Source of the DNA: Cryptomeria japonica
Taxonomy: Eukaryota; Streptophyta; Pinopsida; Cupressales; Cupressaceae
Direction of reading: 5' to 3'
Assembly: GCF_030272615.1 (NCBI RefSeq)
Contig: NC_081408.1
Location: 608,042,173-608,106,172, forward strand
DNA: 64,000 nucleotides
Shown here: positions 1 through 12,292 of the stretch, piece by piece
Layout of the letters: every line of letters starts with the position of its first letter
Position numbering within the stretch: position 1 is the first letter of the stretch
Made by a program: the position numbers and the translations under genes
Notes under the pieces: generated by a model
What the model was told of the DNA's origin: nothing
Seen by the model: the letters and a program-made list of their open reading frames with translations, nothing else
Database searches by the model: none

Positions 1-963
1 CTATATCATCAAACTTCACCATACTCCATCTTAAATCTGACCAATTTCATTTGACTACATCTGCTCAACTTTGCCTTTTCCTTGATAAGCTCGGTGCATA
101 TATCAACCAGTTTGTCAAAGAGAAAAACTCAACATACTTTATCTATGTTGACATCTCAATCATGCCTTCTCTATCATTCCAATGCATAACCCTATTTTCA
201 TGCACTTGAGGAATATCTTTTTTTCACCGGTAGATCCAGTGTGAGCCTTCAAACACTTGCCTTTACCTCTTCTTCCTTATCTCACAAAAATATAATACAC
301 ATTATGCATAATAGGAGATAAGTTCCACTTACCAGTGGAGTGATACCTTGTCATCTCCATCCTGCAATGCACTCATGTGACTTCCCTGTTTATGTAGCAC
401 ATCTTCAAATAGACACATGTGATCCAGTGTAGGCACATTCATTGTCAGTCATCACAACACATGGTGACTACATCTTCATCTAGTGGGAGTCCTGCTAATC
501 TGCAACCTCACAGCATATCGATGACCTATTCATTCTTCTCCTCTGGTGTTGATGTGATTAAGGTAACATTTTGCCTCTTCATCACAAACAACAACTCAAA
601 TACCTTGCCCATCCTTCTTGTACATTGGTCATAATCTTTCTGGTTGACAACCACTCACTTGGTTTATATGTCTTCTCCATGTCAACACATCAATTACCAG
701 TTGACATCCTTTCCTTACCGGTGATATACTGTACCGATAACCTTTCCCTTTCATCTACAAAAGTCTGGCACTAACTTGTGTACTAGTGACACCAGTGGTC
801 ATTATTCTAAATGACATTCTCTTCCTTACCTTACCAGTATTCTGCAACACAAGGTGATATCAAAGATATCTCATTCTGTACTCCATGATAATGTTGCACA
901 TACATCTCTCATACTGGTAGTCATACCATACTGGTTGACATCAATGACAATAGAATGCCAACA
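1..963 (-). repeat. 3' LTR of Copia-type element A (truncated by window start)
   Basis: Bases 1-963 repeat the sequence at about 5893-6859, including the run starting tatatcatcaa and the end tgccaaca. Read on the minus strand the LTR begins TGTTGGCAT, a usual TG start, and a purine tract abuts it at 965-975. Only the promoter-proximal part is inside the window; the rest lies to the left. The two copies differ at many scattered positions, so the insertion is not recent. Confidence 0.85.
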
Positions 964-964
964 A

Positions 965-975
965 TCTCCCCCTTT
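965..975 (-). promoter_or_regulatory. Polypurine tract of element A
   Basis: On the minus strand this reads AAAGGGGGAGA and stops one base before the TG that opens the 3' LTR. Such tracts prime plus-strand DNA synthesis in LTR retrotransposons. The same arrangement is seen in element F at 59629-59639, which supports the boundary. Confidence 0.8.
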
Positions 976-2600
976 GGCATTGATGTCAACTCATGTAGTA
1001 TCCGACATAATACATAATCTCTCTCCCCCTTTGTATGATCCAATGGATTCTCACTCATGTAGTATGCAGTATACTACATAATCTTTCTCCCCCTTTGAGA
1101 ACAATGGCAAAGGGCACTACTAGGATATAATTCCTCCTTGTTTTTATTGATCACTTACATAATTATTTCTCCTCCTTTAATACCACTTGGTGCATTTTCT
1201 CAAGTCACAACACTTGAGATGGAGGACTCCACCATCAACAGATGCCAATTGAGCATGAAAATATGATTCTACTTGTTAAAGCACTCAATTGGAGAAGGAT
1301 GTGTCAATGATTACAACTCACCTATTGGTCAACCTACATCACCTCCCATTTGATCCCAAATTTCTTCAGAATTGAATGTGATTGTACTATAAATCCAACC
1401 AACCAAATGAGAAGTAGATACCCATAACCATGAAATTCTCTTGGGTATACCTATTGTAATTTCCATCATCTACAGTATGGGTAGTCAATATCTTTACAAG
1501 TTCAAGCATGTCGGCTTAGAATCATAAGCACTTGAACTCCCCCTGAGTCATACATCTCAAGTCCTCATCTTCGGTCAGGTCTAATACCAGGACACTATTA
1601 TTTCCATATACCAGTTGAACTATGCATATGTGATCATCTGATGATTTTTAGCTCCATCATATCCACCCCAGCCTATTACATGATCCATAATCTACACATT
1701 GCCATACAATGACATCACCATGCCATAAATTAAACTGGTTAGCCCAAAAATATGAATGCCTACATGATCAATAACTAGGCTAGTCATATGTCATTCAGGT
1801 CTTCATCAACACCACCTAAGATATAAAATCCCATTCCATGTTACTGAGGCAATTGCAATGATCTCCAACCATATTGTCTTACATAACCAACAAGTACCTA
1901 TTAGCATTCATGCTAGTAACATCCTACACATACCAGTTTCCTATACCAGTCCATCATCACTACCAGAGCACCATCCTATGAATCCTAACATTTTGTGTCA
2001 CTTTGTATCTGATTTCAAATGTTATCTCATCATATATTATATATTAACACAACAGTAGTGATCTAGCATTTACCTATAGGTGTGTAGTCAAGGCAACCTC
2101 TACACACACTTGTTATCTCATTTTCTTCCTTCATACTGACATCATCTTGTTCTTCCATGTGTCCTCTTCCACTAAGGGGGTGAATAATATAGTCAATATG
2201 TTACTCCCCCTGAGGTTATACATCTCCTTTAGGCGTTAGGAGATATCACCTATGCATTGAATGCACAATGTTGGTCCATGGTCTTCTTCCTCCACACCTA
2301 CTTGGTCTCATTCTTCTTCCCATTTTCAGTCTTGGGAGTAGGTCTTATCTTCTTCTATTGATGGGCCCTTCCATTTCCAGATTTTGCACCACAACCAGAA
2401 TTAGTTCTGTAGTAGCACACAACATTCATGCCAACTTCATGATTAGGGAATCTCTTAACATACTAGTTTTTCCATCTTCTCTTCGTCATGTTGATGTGTC
2501 TAGCAACCAAAACTGGTGGACCTCTTTCTCCTGTAGGGAAATTTCTCCATTGATTCCATGCAGGCCTCTAACTTCCATATGCTCTATATCCACTTTTTTG
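976..2600 (-). other. Non-coding 3' internal region of element A
   Basis: No ORF here resembles protease, integrase, RT or RNase H on either strand. The stretch holds several copies of a ccccctgag motif (near 1540 and 2206), which also occurs in the 3' leader of the complete Copia element F near 59788. It therefore looks like remnant 3' untranslated sequence left after pol was lost. Confidence 0.55.
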
Positions 2601-4060
2601 TAGAGCGTAGTTGTTGTTCCAACTTCCAATTGACTACAGGTTCCTCTTACTACAATCAAACTCTCTATGGCCGAATCCATTGCAGTTATAACATACAACA
2701 TTTACATTATTAGGAATAGTAAATGGATTCTTTCTAGCATGACCAGGAGAGGGGATATGCATGTATCTACTCCTGGATACATTTTTTTCTTGTGCATTCT
2801 TTCTATTGGATCTTAGATAGTTCCTTCTAGATCCCTTTCTACATTCTCCTACCCTATGGCTATAGCCATTGCATGCAAATCAATAACCAGAGAAGGATGA
2901 TACATGACTTACAAATTTATTTTGCCATGCATGAAGAGATCTTACCAGTCCAACATCTCCATTTCTCCTTCTTTGAGGATGGATCCTTGGTTTTCCATTC
3001 TTTGCATTTTTTCCATCTGATCCTTTCTACTTCCAAACATGTCTTGCCCTATGGGTGGTAGAATTTATTTGTCCTCTTCTGGTAGAAGGTCTTCTTTGTT
3101 GTCTTCTCACATTCCTACTTCCAGTGAAGTTGTCTTCTCCCATCTTCCCTTTACCTTTGGTATCTGCATGGTTCCTACTTCTTTCAGATCAGTTCTTCTT
3201 TCTTGTCAGCAAGTCTTCACCGATTGTGTTTAGATCAACCTTCTTTTGGGGAGCATTTCTCACTGTGAAGGTTTGGCCTTTATTTTCACCATTTGAGGAG
3301 ACAAATAGAATGTCATTGTGAGTGACTACTACTATCAAACTGGATTCTTACCTTGAGTTCATCTTGACACCTCTGAAGGTCATTTCAGAGAACTTTCATT
3401 TCTCCATGGAGTTGTTGATATTCTTTATCTTTTACTTCTAGATCAGATACTTGATCACTGCACCGACACACCTTGGTGCCTTATTCTTGAGACTTCAACT
3501 CTGAGATGCATTTCTCATATTATTCAAGGCACTTTACCAACCAGTTATGCTCCACCACTGCAACATTCTTGAATAACTTGTATTCATTTCTTACTCTAAT
3601 GAGCTCCTCAAGAGAATTTACAAGTTCTCCTTCAAGATCTATTTTCGCTTCATCTTATTCTTCTCCTTCACTATCACTGTCAAACACATCTTGCTAGTGG
3701 GATCTATTTTCCCTATCACTTTTAGATGTGTGATCCTCATCTTCAGATTCTTGAGCCATGAAGAGGTGGGTTCCTTCTTCATCAATGTTGTAGCTACTAG
3801 TGGATCTGCCTTCATTATCTGCACATGTATCTGTTGCATTGTTGTTCTCACTCTCTCAAACTAATCTAGTGGTGTGGGGTTCATTTCCATAGAGATTCCT
3901 TAGTCTATCCCATAGACTCTTTGTCAATTTACACTTATCACCTATGAGGAGACATCACCGGTGAGCCCACTGAATATAGCCTTCATGGCTTCTTCATTGC
4001 GCAAGGATCTTCTTTCTTCTTCAGGACTGGTGGGAGGACTGACATTCCTAGGGAGACCAT
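2600..4060 (-). pseudogene. gag: Degenerate Copia gag of element A
   Basis: Read on the minus strand from about 4060, one frame gives an EEEKRRSLRNEEAMKAIF-like stretch (near 4030-3950). After a frame slip come a CKLTKSLWDRLRNLYG stretch (3930-3880) and an acidic linker. A retroviral-type zinc knuckle follows at 2652-2693, CYNCNGFGHREFDC, with spacing CX2CX4HX4C. These match the order of the UBN2/gag-polypeptide family of plant Copia elements and of element F's gag. Many stops and frameshifts interrupt it. Gag would form the particle and bind RNA. No protease or pol follows, so A is a gag-only or deleted derivative. Confidence 0.75.
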
Positions 4061-4241
4061 TAATAACTTCCATCTAGACATCATAACCTAAAGAGGACAG
4101 TTATAATTCCCTTCTACAACTCCAAATAGAATAGTTTGATCCATCAAACACTAGAGCAGGGATTGACACTAAACAGACCATTGTGTCCTTGAGCCAGAAT
4201 CTACCCTAGTGAGAGAAAGCTTGATAAAAAAAGGTACCTAT

Positions 4242-4253
4242 GCTCTGATACCA
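4242..4253 (-). promoter_or_regulatory. Primer-binding site of element A (initiator tRNA-Met type)
   Basis: The minus strand reads TGGTATCAGAGC, the classic plant Copia primer site complementary to the 3' end of initiator tRNA-Met. It lies two bases from the LTR end. The identical 12-mer occurs at the right edge of the window for element F. Confidence 0.9.
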
Positions 4254-4255
4254 AT

Positions 4256-6859
4256 TGTTAGACACAATACACCACTGAGAGGGGGGTGAATCAGTGGTTT
4301 TCAACTTCTCTCTTTAACTATCCCTGATTCCCTATGAAAGTATACTGATTAACAAATCTAGTTGAATGCAAACTTACTGGTTAGTGAGGAGAATAAACAC
4401 AAATGCATTGACACAAAGGGACATCACATAACACCAGTATGTATGAGGAAAACTCAATATGGGAAAAATCTCGATGAGAAATGCTACTTGAGTCTACTGC
4501 TCCCATCCAGCCTCACATTGAAACTTTGTTACAATGTTTAGGGAACCAATCCAAGGAACTACAACCCCTGACTTATTTATGGGCACCAACCCAAAGGAGC
4601 TACAACCCTTGCTAGTTTATGGGCACCAACCCAAAGGAGCTACAACCCTTTCTAGTTTATGTGCAACAACCCAAAGGAGATACAACCCCTGCACCAAGCT
4701 ACAACTCGGTGATCACAATGATAACATCAAACACAAAAGTAGTCATACTATTACAAGTGAATCTTGTAACCATTTCATATGCCTTACACTTTCGATGAGA
4801 CACCTTCTCTGCTACACTGGTGCACCTCTTTCTCTGCTATTGTATTGCCAGTAAAATCTACTGGTACACCTCTCCTCTTCTTCTTCTCTTCACCAGTACT
4901 ACACTCTGTTGGCTCTATGTCTGCCTTCTCTACAACTTCCTTCACTTTTTCTCTGTCGGTATGGACACTACCAGTTCTACATTGCTACCGGTTGAACACA
5001 TCAACTTGGTTCTCCCTCACCCTCAGTCTCTTCTCAGATACTCATTGAGCACTTGACTAATTTTCTCTCACATGCAAAAGTAACACTTAATCACTTTGCA
5101 GCAGCACAATCTTCCTCTCTTTAGAAACACTTTCAATATCTTTGTCTTTCATATATATAGCCTAATTTTCCCGTCAAAAGCCAATTCAAATCTCAGGTAG
5201 TTTGGGTTTCTCATCATCTTTGAGGCAAACTAAATCCAATCAAGTCTTGTCCGATTTGATCTCCCAAACAACCAACTATACATCTCTGCCATTAACGTGC
5301 CTTTGAATACACTCCTTCTAATCTTAGCAACCACGACCTCGTCTCTCGACCTCTCTCTATCAAAATGTCATTACTATTTTTGTTGTTTCCTTCTCGAGGT
5401 CTTCTCACAATTTGATCTTATTGCTTAGATCCAGGCACCAACAACTCCCTGGTTTGTATCTGTCACTCATTTTTCCTCAAGCTGTACTCTTCTAATCCGA
5501 TCCCCAAATCACGAGATCCATATTAAATGTATACCTATAGAAACGCCTATCTCTACATGGCACTCCACCGACCTCTGCATGCTTTTCGCCTCATCTCTTT
5601 GTGGCATCCATGTCGACATCCACCCCTGCTAGGATTTCTATGTTAGTATGGATTGAATCATCGACCAACTCCATTACCGGGTTCATCTATCGGTATACTA
5701 ACCCTACCAGTTAAACCCTCAAACCAGTTTGTCATCAACCTTGCACTGTGCTTCTCTTTCAGTGAACTACTCAATTGGTCAGCCCTCTTGCTAACCTACC
5801 TAATGCACATCTTCATCATATGGGGAGTCTTTTTCATCTGCACCTTGTCCATATTACCTGTGGACGTACATACCGGTAAACAATCTTGATGATACTATAT
5901 CATCAACCTTCACCATACTCCATCTTCAATCCAACCATTTTCATCTGACTGCATCTACTCAACCTTGCCTTTTACTTGATCAACTCTGTGAATATCTCAA
6001 CTAGTTTGTCAAAGAGACAAACTCAACATACTTCATCTATGTTGACACCCCAATCATGCCTTCTCTGTCATTCTAGTGCATAACCCTATTTTCATGCACT
6101 TGAGGCATTCTTTTGTTTCACCGGTAGATCTGGTGTGAGGCTTCAAACACTTGCCTTTACCTCTTCTTCCTTATCTCACAGAAATATAATGCACAATATG
6201 CATAATAGGAGATAAGTTCCACTTACCGGTGGAGTGATACCTTGTCATTTCCATCCTACAATGCACTCATGTGACTTCCCTATTTGTGCAATACATCTTC
6301 AAATAGGCACATGTGATCTAGTGTAGGCACATTCATTATCAGTCATCACAACACATGGTGACTGCATCTTCATCCGGTGGGATTCCTACTGATCTGCAAC
6401 CTCACAACATACCGGTGACCTTTTCATTCTTCTCCTTTGATGTTGATGTAATTAAGGTAACATTTTGCCTCTTCATCACAAACAACATCTCAAACACCTT
6501 GCCCATCCTGCTTGTACACTGGTCATAATCTTTTCAGTTGACAACCACTCACTTGATTGATTTTTCTTCTCCATGTTAGCACATCACTTACCAGTTGACA
6601 TCCTTTCCTTACTAGTGATACACTATACCAGTAACCTTTCCCTTTCATCCGCACAAGTCAAGCATGAACTTGTGTACCGGTGCCACTAGTGATCATTACT
6701 CTGAATGTCATTCTCTTCCTTACCTTACCAGTGTTCTGCAACACAAGGTGACATCAAAGATATCTCATTTTGTACTCCTTCATGCAATGTTGTACATACA
6801 TCTCTCATATTGGTAGTCATCCCATACCACTTGACATCAATGAAAACACAATGCCAACA
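4256..6859 (-). repeat. 5' LTR of Copia-type element A (2.6 kb)
   Basis: The segment runs from tgttagacac on the plus strand to tgccaaca, so on the minus strand it begins TGTTGGCA and ends GTCTAACA. The primer site is two bases from its end and it matches the 3' copy at 1-963. The phrase at 4274-4292 (ctgagaggggggtgaatca) recurs at the same place in the LTR of element F, linking the two families. It includes a short tandem array at 4541-4692. Small ORFs inside are not credible genes. Confidence 0.85.
4541..4692. repeat. 40-bp tandem repeat inside LTR A
   Basis: Four units of exactly 40 bp (the last partial) start at 4541, 4581, 4621 and 4661, each with the core ccaaaggagctacaaccc. The two middle units are almost identical. 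Confidence 0.85.
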
Positions 6860-7369
6860 CTAAACTTAACCCTTACCTCCCAAGGTAACCTTCATGTCTT
6901 CTTAGGCATTTAATGCCTCTTACATCTCCTCTCAAGCAACCTCTTGTTGACAATTGTCACCATTTCATTGGTGAAAATTGTAAACATGGATTGAGTGACT
7001 TTCAATCCTATCCCTTGTTAATATTATTCAATCTTAACCTTCTATTGCCCTATTTTCCCTATAGATAGATCTCTCATTCTTCATTCTAAAAGATCCAAGT
7101 TTCAAGCATCTACATTATAGTCTAAGTTACTAAGCATTTTAGCCTCTCTTTGTTAAAATATCATCATAAACATTTAAAAGCATTTCATTTTCATATCAAT
7201 AGTATATCGATGCTAATATATCATGATTAGGATAATTTAGCAATATCTTTATCATATCACTATCTTCATACTAGCTTAATCATCATAATTTTTAACACAT
7301 CATATAGATCACAATATCACTCGTTCTTGGAGTTGTCATTCCTAAGCCATTTCCTCAATGATCCGAGAG
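6860..7369 (+). repeat. Left part of an LTR-like segment of host element H
   Basis: AT-rich non-coding sequence lying between the end of LTR A and the left target duplication of element B. The sequence continuing beyond B's right duplication (17839-17997) leads straight into a primer-binding site, so both pieces are probably one LTR of element H split by B. No second copy of this LTR is in the window, so the assignment is inferred. Confidence 0.45.
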
Positions 7370-7374
7370 CAAAA
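7370..7374. repeat. Left target-site duplication of element B (CAAAA)
   Basis: CAAAA directly precedes the TGTAGACACC start of the 5' LTR and is repeated exactly at 17834-17838 directly after the CA end of the 3' LTR. Five-base duplications are the norm for LTR retrotransposon integration. Confidence 0.85.
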
Positions 7375-9508
7375 TGTAGACACCTAAAAAATGTCTTATT
7401 GATCATTTACTAATTATTCCTCTAATTGATTAAATAGTTCATTAATTATTTAATTAAGTTAATTAATATTATTCTTCTAATTTCATATTTCCTCATCATC
7501 TTACTAATTATTCCATTTTCCAATTCTGTCATCATTTAATCATTTTAACCATTTTCTAATATTAATTAAATATTTATTATTTAATTAATTCTGATTAATT
7601 CCACAATTTAAATAATCTTTATTATTTAAATAAATTCCATTTTCAATTTCTATCTCTATTCAGTTAATCAATTATCATTAACACTCTTCAAAATATTAAT
7701 TAAATATTTATTATTTAATTAATTATGATTTTAACCCTTTATTTAAATAATCTTTATTATTTAATTAAAGTCCATTTCTAAATAACTAAATAGTTTCTTT
7801 AAATTATTTAATTAACTAATTATTTTCTTTAATTTCCAATTCCAAATCCCCAAACTCATATTTCTTCTAATTTCATTAATTCATATTCTTCTAATTTCTT
7901 CTAATTTCAAATACATGTGCATGATTTCAAAAATCAAATTGAAAATCAAAGTCAAGTTCTAAATATATTCAAATACTAAATTGAATTTAAAATAAATTCA
8001 ATTATTTGAAATAAATCTCATGCAAAGATTAAATTGAAAATCTAAGTCAAAGTTCAAGCACATGCTAAATTAATTAATTCAATCAATTAATTAATTAATT
8101 CAATTATCTCTTCAATTCCTATTTCCATCTTTTAGTTAGCTTTTTCTAAATAAAGCTCTCAATCAACTTTCAATCTGTTAACTATTTCCTCCAATCATTC
8201 TTTTTCATCTTTCAATCAGTTTTTTCTCAATTAGTTAACTTAATTAATTAATTCAATCAATTTTGTTTCACCTCTAATTCAGCAGTTCAACTATCAATCA
8301 ACATGTGAGCTGACCTGAGTTCCAACTCTTGATCAATTTGTTCCACCTTTCAATCAATTCTCATCCAATAATCTATAAATTGAGCATTCAATCTCCATTT
8401 TCAACAATCAAGATCAATCACAAACTATGAATCTTTATGTCGTATGTAAAATTCATCTAATGTAAAGCAGACTAGGAATGAAAGAGAAAATCACAAATCC
8501 CTATCCTAATTAGAATTCAAACAAACAGACAATGAAATAACACAATCAATCAAAATAGGAATGTATTTGATTTTTAGGGTTTTTTCAGTTATGCCCCCAC
8601 TGTGAAAACCAATATGACATGATGATCTACAGAATGCATGCAAAGACAATTAATTTTCGATATTACCTATGTTAATGCAATATGCATTATGAAAATGTAT
8701 TTCCTATTCGAACAAGGATGACTATGTTTGTTTAGCATTTTATAATACACCAATTGAATTGGAGGTACAAAATATTTCATAGATAAGCGGTCAAATGATC
8801 CTTAAGGTCCTTTGGAACATCCAAATTAACACACTTAGTGACTAGGATTTACAAAAATCTAAGTCAAAGTTCAAGCACGTGCTAAATTAATTAATTCAAT
8901 CAATTAATTAATTAATTCAATTATCTCTTCAATTCCTATTTCCATCTTTTAGTTAGCTTTTTCTAAATAAAGCTCTTAATCAACTTTCAATCAGTTAACT
9001 ATTTCATCCTCTTTATTTCCTCCAATTATTCTTTTTCATCTTTCAACCAGCTTTTTCTCAATTAGTTAACTTAATTAATCAATTCAATCAATTATGTTTC
9101 ACCTCCAATTCAACAGTTCAACTATCAATCAACATGTGAGCTCACCTAAGTTCCACCTATTGATCAATCTATTCCACCTTTCAATCAATTCTCATCCAAT
9201 AATCTATAAATTCATCATTCAATCTCCATTTTTTAACAATCACGTTCAATCACAAACTTTGAATTTTTGTGTCACTTGTAGGTTGCTAGCACAATATCTG
9301 AGAGCCATCATACCACAAAGAAGAGAAACACAATGGAAGCTATATGCGATCATGGAATAGGGAGTTTTTATTGATTATTTTACATTCCTATTTTGATTGA
9401 TTGTGTTATTTCATTGTCTATTTGTTTAAATTCTAATTAGGATAGGAATTCATTATTTTCCCTTTCATTCCTAGTTTGCTTTACATTAGATGAATTTTAC
9501 ATATGACA
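7375..9508 (+). repeat. 5' LTR of element B, expanded by an internal rearrangement
   Basis: It begins TGTAGACACC and ends ATATGACA, matching the 3' LTR at 16679-17833. It is about 980 bp longer than its partner because of an inverted insertion (8438-8857) and a direct duplication of the preceding 400 bp. It is very rich in attaattaa motifs. Confidence 0.85.
8438..8857 (-). repeat. Chimeric inverted segment inside the 5' LTR of B
   Basis: Bases 8438-8566 are the reverse complement of the LTR's own 3' end (about 9378-9508). Bases 8563-8857 are the reverse complement of internal sequence at about 15018-15303. Afterwards the LTR resumes in direct orientation, repeating 8037-8441 as 8854-9282. 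Junctions fall at short shared words (TGTC near 8438-8441, GTA near 8563, AAA near 8855). Confidence 0.8.
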
Positions 9509-9511
9509 TTT

Positions 9512-9530
9512 TGGTGAACCTAACGTGAAC
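9512..9530 (+). promoter_or_regulatory. Putative primer-binding site of element B
   Basis: TGGTGAACCTAACGTGAAC begins three bases after the LTR end and opens with the obligatory TGG that pairs with a tRNA CCA tail. I cannot name the tRNA with certainty. Confidence 0.6.
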
Positions 9531-9884
9531 AACAACTAGTGAACCTTCTCTATTTTCTGTGTGATTTTTGCAATTTGTATGGATTTTTTTCATTTTTTGG
9601 TGGTTTTGTACGGATTCCAAAGTGGATTTCATCATCATGTAATCACATTTGCATCATCACACAGTCACATAGATAGGGTTACACAATCGAGCAAACATGG
9701 TCATGCATTCGTGCATAACCCATCACGCAAAAGCCCTTATAGGATCACACATTCGTTAGGAATATTGATGTTCTGTTTATTTTGTGCTTTTGTAATTTCT
9801 GCTCTCTATTATGTCAAATTCTATATGAAATTAGGTAAATCTGAATATGGTTTATTTTTATTGCATGCTTAATTATGACATTTT

Positions 9885-10121
9885 ATGGGATGTAAGGTAC
9901 AATTTAGAATTTTAGGTGCCAAGAGGATGAAGGAGCAAAGAAGACAAGCCAAACGCTATCAACAAATCCTCAAAGCAAAAAAGAAGATACAAGATCTAGA
10001 GGACCAACCCGCCATCGATAGATACAATACCGTAGTTCTCTCATATAGGGTGAAAAATGATTTGATTAATATAGAATGGATGATGAGAGATCTTTCTAGA
10101 GCATCACAATCTCTTTTGTAG
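9885..10121 (+). CDS. Small basic ORF in the leader of element B, function unknown
   Basis: A 78-codon frame opens with ATG. It is rich in Lys, Arg and Gln in its first half (residues about 14-40, with KRMKEQRRQAKRY) and likely forms a charged helix. It lies about 370 bp downstream of the primer site, where a gag start might be expected, but no gag motif is visible. It may be a chance frame. The upstream ORF at 9561-9872 has a hydrophobic, compositionally odd translation and I do not support it as a gene. Confidence 0.2.
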   Translation: MGCKVQFRILGAKRMKEQRRQAKRYQQILKAKKKIQDLEDQPAIDRYNTVVLSYRVKNDLINIEWMMRDLSRASQSLL

Positions 10122-10189
10122 GTTACAGATAATAATTAGCTTTATTTTTTATTTTTTGTTTGGTTTGTCTGTGGAACACACAATCACTT

Positions 10190-10330
10190 TGTTAGAATCA
10201 TGTAATCGCTCTATTAGGATCATGCAATTGCTTTGTTAGGATCACATAATTGCTCTGACAGAATTATGCAATTGGCCATATAGGATCATGCAATTGCTTA
10301 GGTATAATCACACATTCATTTTTTGGCATA
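10190..10330. repeat. Imperfect ~27-bp tandem repeats, element B
   Basis: About five degenerate units of the type ttaggatcatgcaattgct follow one another. Related words (atcatgtaatcaca, cacacattcgttagg) occur upstream at 9630-9760, so the array seems to be the denser part of a longer diffuse repeat region. Confidence 0.6.
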
Positions 10331-10445
10331 GTTTATTTCTCTATTTTCTGTGGATTTTATTGGGTTACTAATTATCTATCTATAGCCTGTGGTGAATTTA
10401 TAGAGAGGATAGGATTATTATTGAATCATAAACACTCATGGTCTC

Positions 10446-10670
10446 ACACTTCATTTTTTGGGCTTAAAATTAACAATGGTTAAAATGGACATGCATGTAT
10501 GATACTTCAGTTTTTGGGCTTAAAAGTAACAATGATTAAAATGGACATGCATGTATCACACCTTCATTTTTGGGCTTAAAATTAACAATGGTTAAAATGG
10601 ACATGCATGTATCACACTTCAGTTTTGGGCTTAAAATTAACAATGGTTAAAATTGACATGCATGGATTCA
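10446..10670. repeat. Four ~58-bp tandem repeats, element B
   Basis: Each unit reads cacttca-tttttgggcttaaaa, then a taacaatggttaaaa part, then a ggacatgcatgta part. The units start near 10446, 10505, 10558 and 10614. The last is less conserved and decays into flanking sequence by about 10730. No coding function is apparent. Confidence 0.8.
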
Positions 10671-10679
10671 CATTTCAAT

Positions 10680-12292
10680 TTGGTGTTTTAAAATTGACAT
10701 GCACATGCGTATCTAACACCTAAATTTGATTTTTCAAAATGAACGTGAATCAGGATTCTCTTGATAGATTAACTCACATTTCATTTCTTTAAGGGAAAGA
10801 ATCTTTTATCATGTTTGGGGTGGACCTATTGTTGCATTAACTACCTTTCCACCTGCCTTTAGGGTCTTGGGAGAAAGGGAGAAGGTGACAACAATGCCAG
10901 ATTTTATTTTATTTCAAGTAGTGAGGGGTATCTTTGATTGGGGATTTCATCACCCCATAGAGGTACTTCTAATTGGGTTGCATTGGGGATATCATCTCTC
11001 CCAGCGTACTCTGGAGTGGGTTTTTCAAGCCGCTATATAAATATACTGGTCATGTGGCTAGAGTGTTGAACAAATTCGATGTATGTGGGGGCCTTCCTTG
11101 TACCAATAAGTTCAACTAATGTCTTAAGTGGCTTGCTCTGAGAATCTGTTATTGGATTGAGAACCCTAAAAATTTTACAATAAGAACCAACTTAGTAGCC
11201 CAAATCCTACATTCAGTGATTCTGGGAGTGCGGATCATACCCCATAGATTCCCTTCATGTACCTTGCATTGTGAGATAGAAATCCCTCAGTGATAAGATC
11301 TTTAGATTTTTTGGGTAAGAGAGATTGGCATGCTCAAGAAGTGTGTTTCATGGAGTGTAGCCAGTGTTTCCAGACTCTCTAGTTATTCATCTTGTTTCGG
11401 TATTTTGTAAGGGCCTCATTTGAATGGTTTCTAATTTCTAGCCTAAGATTGTCTTCTGTGCTTTTATATGTATCATTGGGTCAGACCAATAATGAGTCAG
11501 TACTGGGCTATTTCAGGTCCTACCCTACGTATCTCTAAATTCTCAGAGTTTGTTTCAAAACAATCCAGTCATCTATACCTACCTTCAAGCAACTCTTCTC
11601 AGACTTGAAAACAACAAACTTGTCCTACACACAAAATTACTGGAAATAAAGTCCATCTTGAGATGACAGATAGTCCTGCAAGCTCAAAATTTTTACATAC
11701 TTGTGACCATAGACAGTCCTTATCATCGTCCTCATATACGTCCTTAGAATTTGCATGCCCTTGCATAGTCCTCATTTACTTCTTTATTATCTTCCTTAGA
11801 ACTTGCATAAGTCCTTGCATATTCTTCATTTACGTCCTTATTATCATCCATAGTCCTCACATAGTCCTTGCATAGTCTTCATTTATATCCTTATTATCAT
11901 CCATAGTCCTTGCATAGTTCTTGCATAGTCCTTGCATAGTTTTTATTTGCGTCCTTATTATCATCCTTATAATTTTCATAGTCTTCATTTACATCATCCT
12001 TAGAAGTTGCATAGTCTTTATTTATGTCCTCATTATCATCCTCATATACGTCCGTAAATTTAAGTCCTTGTCTAGACTTCATATATATTTGTCTTAGTCC
12101 ATTGTTATTTGCATAATCATCCTAGAAATTCATACCCCAAACGTCCAAATAACAATCAGAGGATCAATTATACCCAACCTCATCTCAAAAAAGTTTGTCA
12201 AGTTCCACAAATCAAACATTATCACATTAAGAGAAATGGAGAAAACATCTTACATGTTGTGATCCTAGGTCCAAACCAATGAAGAAAACATC
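10680..12292. other. Non-coding internal region of element B with low-complexity tracts
   Basis: No gene is supported in this stretch. Between about 11700 and 12080 it contains a diffuse array built from catagtcctt, cttgcatag and cctcatttacgtcc words. That array gives rise to chance repetitive ORFs on both strands. Confidence 0.5.

Noticed and set aside
1858-3697. Several 60-110-codon plus-strand ORFs in element A
   Set aside because: They run antisense to the degenerate gag and leader, with no start context or family resemblance.
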